64,000 nucleotides of DNA from Hyphomonadaceae bacterium. GTDB taxonomy: Bacteria > Pseudomonadota > Alphaproteobacteria > Caulobacterales > Aquidulcibacteraceae. The notes under the pieces are model-generated. The model worked only from the letters and a program-made list of their open reading frames with translations. It ran no database searches and had not been told where the DNA came from. Below, in pieces: positions 57,773-64,000 of the stretch; the first letter of the stretch is position 1, and every line of letters begins with the position of its first letter. The DNA is taken from assembly GCA_022841905.1 (NCBI GenBank), contig JALHQO010000005.1, positions 62,001 through 126,000 on the forward strand, given 5' to 3'. The position numbers and the translations under genes were made by a program.

Positions 57773-58615
57773 CTAAACCGCAATCGGCGCCTTAATCCCC
57801 GGATGCGCCGTGTAGCCTTCGAGCTTAAAATCCCCGTACTCGAACGCGAAGATGTCCGTGCGCTCTGGATTGATCAGCATAGTCGGCGGTGCATACGGCG
57901 TGCGCGCTAGCTGCGTGCGCGCTTGGTCGAAGTGGTTGTGGTAGAGGTGCGCGTCGCCGAAGGTGTGGACGAATTCGCCGGGCTGGAGCCCCGTCACTTG
58001 CGCCATCATTTGCGTGAGCAGCGCGTAGCTCGCGATGTTGAACGGCACGCCGAGGAAAACATCGGCGCTGCGTTGGTAGAGTTGGCAGCTCAGTTTTCCG
58101 TCGGCGACGAAGAACTGGAACAGGCAGTGGCACGGCGGCAGCGCCATTTGATCGACCTCGGCCGGATTCCAGGCGCTGACGATGTGGCGGCGTGAGTTCG
58201 GGTTGGTTTTGATCGCGGCGACGACGTTGGCGATCTGATCGATGACGCGCCCGTCCTTGGTTTCCCACGAACGCCATTGCTTGCCGTACACCGGGCCGAG
58301 TTCGCCCTCTTCATTGGCCCACTCGTCCCAGATCGTGACGCCCTGCTCTTGCAGCCAGCGCACGTTCGAGTCGCCGCGCAGAAACCAGAGCAGTTCGAGG
58401 ATGATGCTTTTCAGGTGCACCTTCTTCGTCGTCAGCAGCGGAAAACCGGCGCTGAGATCGAAGCGCAGCTGGCGGCCGAAGACGCCGCGCGTGCCTGTGC
58501 CGGTGCGGTCGCCGCGGTCGACGCCATTTTGCAGGATATCGTCCAGCAGGCCGAGATAGGCGATGTCGGCTAGGCTGGGCGCGCCTTCGGGCGCAGGTGC
58601 GGGTTGGGCGCTCAT
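57773..58615 (-). CDS. thyA: Thymidylate synthase
   Basis: [58 protein letters not shown]. Confidence 0.97.
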   Translation of the reverse strand: MSAQPAPAPEGAPSLADIAYLGLLDDILQNGVDRGDRTGTGTRGVFGRQLRFDLSAGFPLLTTKKVHLKSIILELLWFLRGDSNVRWLQEQGVTIWDEWANEEGELGPVYGKQWRSWETKDGRVIDQIANVVAAIKTNPNSRRHIVSAWNPAEVDQMALPPCHCLFQFFVADGKLSCQLYQRSADVFLGVPFNIASYALLTQMMAQVTGLQPGEFVHTFGDAHLYHNHFDQARTQLARTPYAPPTMLINPERTDIFAFEYGDFKLEGYTAHPGIKAPIAV

Positions 58616-58727
58616 TTCAGAGCCAATATGGGCTGACTCGGCGCTGGCTCCTACGCCTCCCGGGCGCCAAAAGGCGACAGCGAGGGCAAGTCGCGCTAGG
58701 CTCGCGCCGTCCATCAGGAGCGAAACC

Positions 58728-58934
58728 ATGTTGGGTAGAGCGTTTCTCTTCACCGGGCTCGCGCTCATTGCCGCCACCGCGGTGCGCGCCACCTTCGACC
58801 TCATTCAGTCCGATCCCGGCGACGCCTGGGTGTTTGTTTTCGCCGCAGCCTGCATAGCTGCCAGCATCGGGGCGGGCATAACCCGCGAGCCTTGGCGCTC
58901 ACTGCAGGATTTGCTGACGAAGATGGAGCGTTGA
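58728..58934 (+). CDS. Small membrane protein (68 aa)
   Basis: [50 protein letters not shown]... Confidence 0.5.
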   Translation: MLGRAFLFTGLALIAATAVRATFDLIQSDPGDAWVFVFAAACIAASIGAGITREPWRSLQDLLTKMER

Positions 58935-58939
58935 CGGGA

Positions 58940-59656
58940 TCACGCGCGCGGCGGTGCGCACCCGCCGCGTCCCTGCCGCCTCACCTGCCGGATCAACGGT
59001 CCCGCCAGCCAGGCGGCCCGCGCGTTGACGTCTACCCCGGCAGCGCGCAGCGCCCGCGCCATCCATTGATTGCAGACGTTCAGCAGATGAAACGAACCGC
59101 GTGAGCGGAGGAAGACTGAGCGGCCGACGACCTTGCCGTCGCTTGTGGCGATGGCGTCGCCGGATTGGTCGAGCACGAGGTAGCGATCGACGTAGGCGAC
59201 GAACCGCGCTGCGCCCTCGCGGCTTACACCAATGGCGATGTCGTCATTGGGGCCGAGATAGGCGCTGGCTTCGGGCGCGTTGTAGGTGATGTGGAAGACG
59301 CTGGGACTCGGCGGGACAAGCGCGTCGAGGCCGAGCAGAACGTCCGTGCCATCGGAATAGTAAAACGCACGGTCGCCCCAGCCGATAAGGAAGGTTTCCG
59401 CCTCGGGATAGAGCCGCCGCAGCGCGTGATCTTCAGGGAAGATCGAAGCCGGCGCGCCGGTATCGCTATGATAGCCGTTGGAATAGAGATGCAGCTCGAC
59501 GCAATCGCCCGCGCTTGGCTGCATCACGCGCGGCGCCGGAATCGGCAGATAGAGATAGGCGAACGTCAGCGTCGCGATCAGCAGCACCGTGGCCGCGATC
59601 GGCCGCTGGCTCAGCTGGCGTCGTCGCTGCTCAACAGCCTCACCCGGAAAGCCCAT
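58940..59656 (-). CDS. DUF2459/TIGR02117-like protein
   Basis: ELHLYSNGYHSDTGAPASIFPEDHALRRLYPEAETFLIGWGDRAFYYSDGT. Confidence 0.75.
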   Translation of the reverse strand: MGFPGEAVEQRRRQLSQRPIAATVLLIATLTFAYLYLPIPAPRVMQPSAGDCVELHLYSNGYHSDTGAPASIFPEDHALRRLYPEAETFLIGWGDRAFYYSDGTDVLLGLDALVPPSPSVFHITYNAPEASAYLGPNDDIAIGVSREGAARFVAYVDRYLVLDQSGDAIATSDGKVVGRSVFLRSRGSFHLLNVCNQWMARALRAAGVDVNARAAWLAGPLIRQVRRQGRGGCAPPRA

Positions 59657-60324
59657 CCCGCAAGCCCCGCCCCTGCCAGTGGCGCAACGATAAACAGCCA
59701 AAGCTGCATCAGCGCGTCACCCAGCACCCATACAGCAGGTCCGAGCGATCGGGCAGGGTTTACCGAAACGCCGGTGATCTGAATGCCGACAATGTGGATG
59801 ACGACGAGCGTCAGCCCGATGGCGAGGCCGGCAAATTGCGACGGCGCGCCCTTTTGCGTGACGCCCAGAATGGTGACGAGGAAGATGAAAGTGGCGACGA
59901 CTTCGAAAATGCCGCCTGAGAGCAAGCTGTAGTCGCCCGGCGAACCCTGGTTCGAAATGGGATCGCGAAGCCCGTAGCCATTTTGGCCCAGGCCGTCGGC
60001 GATGGTGTAGTCCGGTGAGCCGAAAGCGATCATCAGCAACACGCCAGCGCCGACGATGGCGCCCAGGCACTGCGCCGCCCAGTAACCGAGCATCTCGCTC
60101 GTCGGCATCCGCCCGGCGACCCACACGCCGAAGCTCACCGCCGGATTGACGTGGCAACCGGAGACCGGGCCGATGCCGTACGCCATGGCGACGATCGCAA
60201 GCCCAAACGCGAAGGCGATGCCCAACTGACCGATAACGCCAAAGCCCGCCAGCACGGCGGCGCCGCAGCCGAACAGAACAAGCGTAAACGTGCCGATGAA
60301 CTCGGCCGCGAGCTTCTTGGTCAT
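59611..60324 (-). CDS. aqpZ: Aquaporin Z
   Basis: MTKKLAAEFIGTFTLVLFGCGAAVLA, SGCHVNPAVSFG, VSVNPARSLGPAV (two NPA motifs). Confidence 0.95.
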   Translation of the reverse strand: MTKKLAAEFIGTFTLVLFGCGAAVLAGFGVIGQLGIAFAFGLAIVAMAYGIGPVSGCHVNPAVSFGVWVAGRMPTSEMLGYWAAQCLGAIVGAGVLLMIAFGSPDYTIADGLGQNGYGLRDPISNQGSPGDYSLLSGGIFEVVATFIFLVTILGVTQKGAPSQFAGLAIGLTLVVIHIVGIQITGVSVNPARSLGPAVWVLGDALMQLWLFIVAPLAGAGLAGWAFRVRLLSSDDAS

Positions 60325-60430
60325 GGGTACTCTCCCTCACCCACGGCGGTAATGCGAGTCTCGCCAAGCGTTAATGCTCGTAGGCCTCGAAACCGGCTAT
60401 GCAACCGCCGATAGCGATCGTTGAGCGAAA

Positions 60431-61420
60431 ATGCGGTTTTTGATCTTCTCGATACTTGCGCTTGCGGCGTGCGCGAGCGCTCAGATCCCGCCAGAGGCCG
60501 AAGACTATTGCGCCTTGCGGTGTTCCGCAGACGCGGCTGAACGCGCACGCTTTGCCTCGCTGTTGGCCGATGCTGAAGCCGTGCGTTCAAACATGGGGTG
60601 GAACGAAGGTCCGATCCGCGAACAACCAGCGCGATGCAGCAACGAAGAACTCGCTCGCGCGGCTCGCGTCCCATGGGTGCTGCTCGCAAACGACGCCGCC
60701 AGCTACACCGATTGGCGCCGTGACGAGGCGGCATTGCGGGACCGATTGGCGATCGTCGCACGGCTCCAGCAAGACTATCTAGACGGTCGCACACCCGACC
60801 CCAGATACGCGCCGGACGGCGAAACCTGGAACGTCGCGAATTTCGCCCGCGAGCGCGCATCCGCGAGCGATAGCCTTCTGAGGGAATTGTTCGAGCGTGC
60901 TATCAGGGATCAAGTGTCCCGCATTGTGTCGTTCGGGGATAACGCGCGGCCCTTTCTGGAGGGGCTTTCCGAGCCGGCGAGAGAGCGCTGGCCCTTCGTG
61001 CTGACACTCTCCGATGTCGATTGCGCAAACACCGCGTGGCTGCGCGAGCAGGTCGCTGCCAACGGCTGGTTCGACATCTCGCGCTACGGCGAACACGCGG
61101 ACGAGGCCGCGTGGTTGATCGTCCAGCACGCCGATCGAACGCCCGCATTTCAGGGCGAGATGCTCGCCCTGCTCGAAGGTCGTTCAGCGGCCGGCGAAAC
61201 CAGCCCACGACGCGTCGCCTATTTGTGGGACCGCGTCGCGGTTAAGGAAGGCCGTCCGCAGCGATATGGAACACAGATGGACTGCCAAAACGGCGAAGCC
61301 GCGCCGATTGGCGGCCTGGAAGACCCAGAGCAAATTGAGGAGCGACTGGCTGCGGTGGGGATGAACAGTTACGCCTTTTATCAGCGGATGATGACCCAAC
61401 TCGCTGGCTGCGCGGACTGA
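60431..61420 (+). CDS. Hypothetical lipoprotein/secreted protein
   Basis: MRFLIFSILALAACASAQ signal/lipobox, long frame. Confidence 0.75.
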   Translation: MRFLIFSILALAACASAQIPPEAEDYCALRCSADAAERARFASLLADAEAVRSNMGWNEGPIREQPARCSNEELARAARVPWVLLANDAASYTDWRRDEAALRDRLAIVARLQQDYLDGRTPDPRYAPDGETWNVANFARERASASDSLLRELFERAIRDQVSRIVSFGDNARPFLEGLSEPARERWPFVLTLSDVDCANTAWLREQVAANGWFDISRYGEHADEAAWLIVQHADRTPAFQGEMLALLEGRSAAGETSPRRVAYLWDRVAVKEGRPQRYGTQMDCQNGEAAPIGGLEDPEQIEERLAAVGMNSYAFYQRMMTQLAGCAD

Positions 61421-61455
61421 CGCTTCCTTCCTTGCCTCGCCGCCCCTATATTCGA

Positions 61456-61771
61456 CTCGTTCGGGGCTTGCTCCGGACTATGGCGATAAACGCGCAGAGA
61501 TAGGCGGATCGGACCCGGGTGCGATGCCCGGCGGCTCCACCAGTTCATCCCTCATTCGGGGATTATGGGGCCGAAATAGGATCGACGGACGTTGAAGGCT
61601 GATGCTTTTGCTCGGGTGGTCCCGTCACAGGCCAAACAGCATAGTTGCGAATGACAACAACGCTGAAGAGTTCGCCCTCGCTGCGTAAGCAGTGCGAGTG
61701 ATCTCGACCTAAGTCCTTACGAGTAGCATCCTAAGGCGGGGCCCCCGGACGCCCGGCAACAGAAGTCCGGG
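61456..61771 (+). ncRNA. ssrA: Transfer-messenger RNA, circularly permuted two-piece form
   Basis: Acceptor piece ends ...CCGGG-TGCGATG-CCCGG CGGCTCC A CCA (61542); coding piece starts GGGGCCGAAATAGGATCGACG (61567); GGGGCCG pairs with CGGCTCC; tag ORF 61647-61688 = ANDNNAEEFALAA*. Confidence 0.95.
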
Positions 61772-62173
61772 ATTTTCTGCTCATCAGAGATCACTGCGCC
61801 AAAACGCACACGCCTATGCCCGGTGAGCGAACGCGATCGCCTCGCATTTGGACGCCAGTCGGTCGCCTGTGAGTAATTCACCGTGAGCCGCACCGCAGTC
61901 ACGCTTGTTTGAGGCGCCGCGCACGCGAAGTCTTCGCCGGAATCTCCTTGTCGTGCAGTTAGTTGGCGAGTTGCTCACAGGGTGGTCGCGCACTAAGCGA
62001 GCGCGCGTGCTTTGCGGCGTCACACTTGCACACACGCGGGTGAACTTGTGCGCCGCGTCGTGCGTTCGCCTGCCGACGTTGAGATGATTGATGTTTTCGC
62101 GCCTTGTGGATCAGCAATTGACTGCCCGAAACGAGCCAGTAAGGGTGAGGCGGGATGATGGAGGGGTGTGGCC

Positions 62174-62671
62174 ATGGCCGATGACGTGATCGGATATGAG
62201 CAATTGATGCAGGACGCGCTTCGCAGCGTCGTCCGCGCCGCGCTTCAGGAGGCGGCGAACCCGCGCGGCCTGCCGGGCAAGCATCATTTCTACATTACCT
62301 TCCGCACACACGCGCCGGGCGTGATCATCCCCGAACAATTGCGCACGCGTTATCCCGAAGAGATGACGATCGTGCTCGAGCATCAGTTCTGGGATCTCGA
62401 AGTGTACGCTGATCGCTTCCGCGTCATTCTAAAATTCTCGGGCCAACCGCAGCCGATCACCATTCCGCTGAAGGCCATCACCCGCTTCTTCGACCCGAGC
62501 GTGAAGTTCGGCCTGCAGTTCGAGCAGCAACACCAGATCGACGAAGCGCGCATGGCCTCCGGCGACGATTCCGGCCACCCCGCCGCGCGCGAACAAGCAA
62601 CGGCCGCAGAGGCGCCAGCCGCACCGGCTGACGCCGCGGTGGTGAGCTTGGATTCTTTCCGGAAAAAATAA
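62174..62671 (+). CDS. sspB: ClpXP adaptor protein SspB (alphaproteobacterial type)
   Basis: DVIGYEQLMQDALRSVVRAAL, GLPGKHHFYITFRTHAPGVIIPEQLRTRYPEEMTIVLEHQFWDLEV. Confidence 0.92.
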   Translation: MADDVIGYEQLMQDALRSVVRAALQEAANPRGLPGKHHFYITFRTHAPGVIIPEQLRTRYPEEMTIVLEHQFWDLEVYADRFRVILKFSGQPQPITIPLKAITRFFDPSVKFGLQFEQQHQIDEARMASGDDSGHPAAREQATAAEAPAAPADAAVVSLDSFRKK

Positions 62672-62727
62672 GGTCGAGCACGCACCAAACAGGAAGCGCT
62701 CATCGCAAGGTGAGCGCTTTTATTTTG

Positions 62728-63429
62728 CTAGCGCTTATTCAAAAACCGCAGCGCGCGGTTCGTGCGCAGCAGCGTTGTCAGGATCGAGCCCAACAGGACG
62801 AGCCACAGGAAGAAGGCGATGAACACGCCTTTGCCGCTATCGTTGACTGTGCCCCAACCGAGGATAGAGGCGGCGCCGGGCCCAAGTTGCGGATCGAAGA
62901 TCGTCAGCAGCGCCGCGACCGTCATCCAAAACATGCGATGCGGCTTCGCCATCGGCCCGGAAAAATCCGCCGGCGCGCCCGCGCTCTTGCCGACTTCGCG
63001 CACATAGGCGGTCATCACCGCAAACACGGCTGCCGCCCAGCCAAGTGTCGCGTCGAACATGCCCGTCGCGGCCACCGCGTAGCCCGCACCGATCAGGACG
63101 AAAATATCCGCGAAACGATCCGGCACTTCATTCCAGATCGGCCCATCCGGGCCCCCTTTGCCGCCTTCGACCGCGACCATGCCGTCCATCATGTTGGCGA
63201 GCAGGCGCAGCTGGCAGAAGAGTGCGGCGCCAATGCACAGCATCACCCGGTCACCGCCGCTGGTCGCCAGCGACGTGGCGTAGAAGCACGCGCCGCCGAG
63301 CGCGGCGAACACGATGCTGGTGAACGAGATGAAGTTCGGCGTAACGCCGCTCCGCACCAGCGCGCTCGACAGCCATTGCGCCCAGCCGTGCGAACGTTGC
63401 GAGATGGGGCGGCGGTCGGCGTCAGCCAT
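62728..63429 (-). CDS. CDP-alcohol phosphatidyltransferase family protein
   Basis: LLANMMDGMVAVEGGKGGPDGPIWNEVPDRFADIFVLIGAG (DG-AR-D-D-like motif region), multiple TMs. Confidence 0.8.
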   Translation of the reverse strand: MADADRRPISQRSHGWAQWLSSALVRSGVTPNFISFTSIVFAALGGACFYATSLATSGGDRVMLCIGAALFCQLRLLANMMDGMVAVEGGKGGPDGPIWNEVPDRFADIFVLIGAGYAVAATGMFDATLGWAAAVFAVMTAYVREVGKSAGAPADFSGPMAKPHRMFWMTVAALLTIFDPQLGPGAASILGWGTVNDSGKGVFIAFFLWLVLLGSILTTLLRTNRALRFLNKR

Positions 63430-63820
63430 GGTTACGTCTCCAGAGGCCCCAATTGTAGATCACCGCATACGTGGTGGACACGGTGAAGGGAAACGCGATC
63501 GTGGCCCAGATTTCCGGCGTGTCGGCAATGGTGTGCGCGGCATAGAGGATGATCAGGATCGAACCCGCCGTCATCAGCGGCGGCACGATCAGCGCCGCCA
63601 GCCGATTGAGGCGCGCGCTGAACGATTCCAGAAACTTCTTCAGCCCTAGCGTCAGCAACGCCGAGATCGTCCCCTGCACGATGCCGGCGAGCAGCATCTC
63701 GGGCTCGGAATGGTCGCGGTTTGCGAACACCGCCCAGCCGCCCATGACGATAAAGGCAAAGCCGACATGCGCGACGGTGCTGTTGGCCGCCCATTGGCGC
63801 AGCGATTGAAACGCGCTCAT
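63422..63820 (-). CDS. Hypothetical membrane protein
   Basis: Overlaps downstream gene start; four hydrophobic segments. Confidence 0.75.
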   Translation of the reverse strand: MSAFQSLRQWAANSTVAHVGFAFIVMGGWAVFANRDHSEPEMLLAGIVQGTISALLTLGLKKFLESFSARLNRLAALIVPPLMTAGSILIILYAAHTIADTPEIWATIAFPFTVSTTYAVIYNWGLWRRNHG

Positions 63821-63853
63821 TGACGCCGCTCCAGGTTGCGCGGAAATGAGGCC

Positions 63854-64000
63854 ATGAGCGGACTCACAGTCTCCGACGACGACTTCATCCTCAACATTCC
63901 AGAGCCAGTATTCCTGGGCTTCCTAGGCGTGCTGGCGCTGCTCCTGGTGGGCACCATCGCCGCGCTCATCCTGCCGCGCGCGCAGCCGGGCAAGTGGACC
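63854..64000 (+). CDS. N-terminal fragment of a membrane protein, truncated by window edge (possibly phosphatidate cytidylyltransferase-like)
   Basis: MSGLTVSDDDFILNIPEPVFLGFLGVLALLLVGTIAALILPRAQPGKWT... Confidence 0.5.
   Translation, partial: MSGLTVSDDDFILNIPEPVFLGFLGVLALLLVGTIAALILPRAQPGKWT

Overview
High-GC alphaproteobacterial chromosome segment. Gene content resembles Caulobacterales/Hyphomonadaceae; this is inferred from content, not searched. Most of the window is dense housekeeping and signalling DNA: PleD-like GGDEF/EAL, DivK-like and hybrid histidine kinase genes; two paralogous TipN-like coiled-coil genes; an Mla-type ABC lipid transport operon; mreB-mreC-mreD-mrdA-rodA; purT; ilvC; miaA/serB; hflK-hflC-degP; mrp; pyk; folA; thyA; aqpZ; a circularly permuted two-piece tmRNA; and the ClpXP adaptor sspB. 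The signal least explained by gene annotation is a set of six short-period, imperfect inverted-repeat hairpin elements that fill intergenic gaps flush with start or stop codons (pip|rodA, miaA|serB, degP|hflC, pyk|gst, gst|SMP-30, SMP-30|folA). They share architecture but use different repeat words. One of them encloses a four-helix-bundle gene of the 23S rRNA intervening-sequence protein family between its arms, which suggests a candidate autonomous element with ORF-less relatives. Other notable points are a histidine kinase whose H-box phosphoacceptor His is Gln, a chimeric TPR/outer-membrane gene junction, a frameshifted DUF2269-like gene, and two further palindromic repeat loci. All calls come from reading the sequence and the supplied ORFs; no database searches were run.
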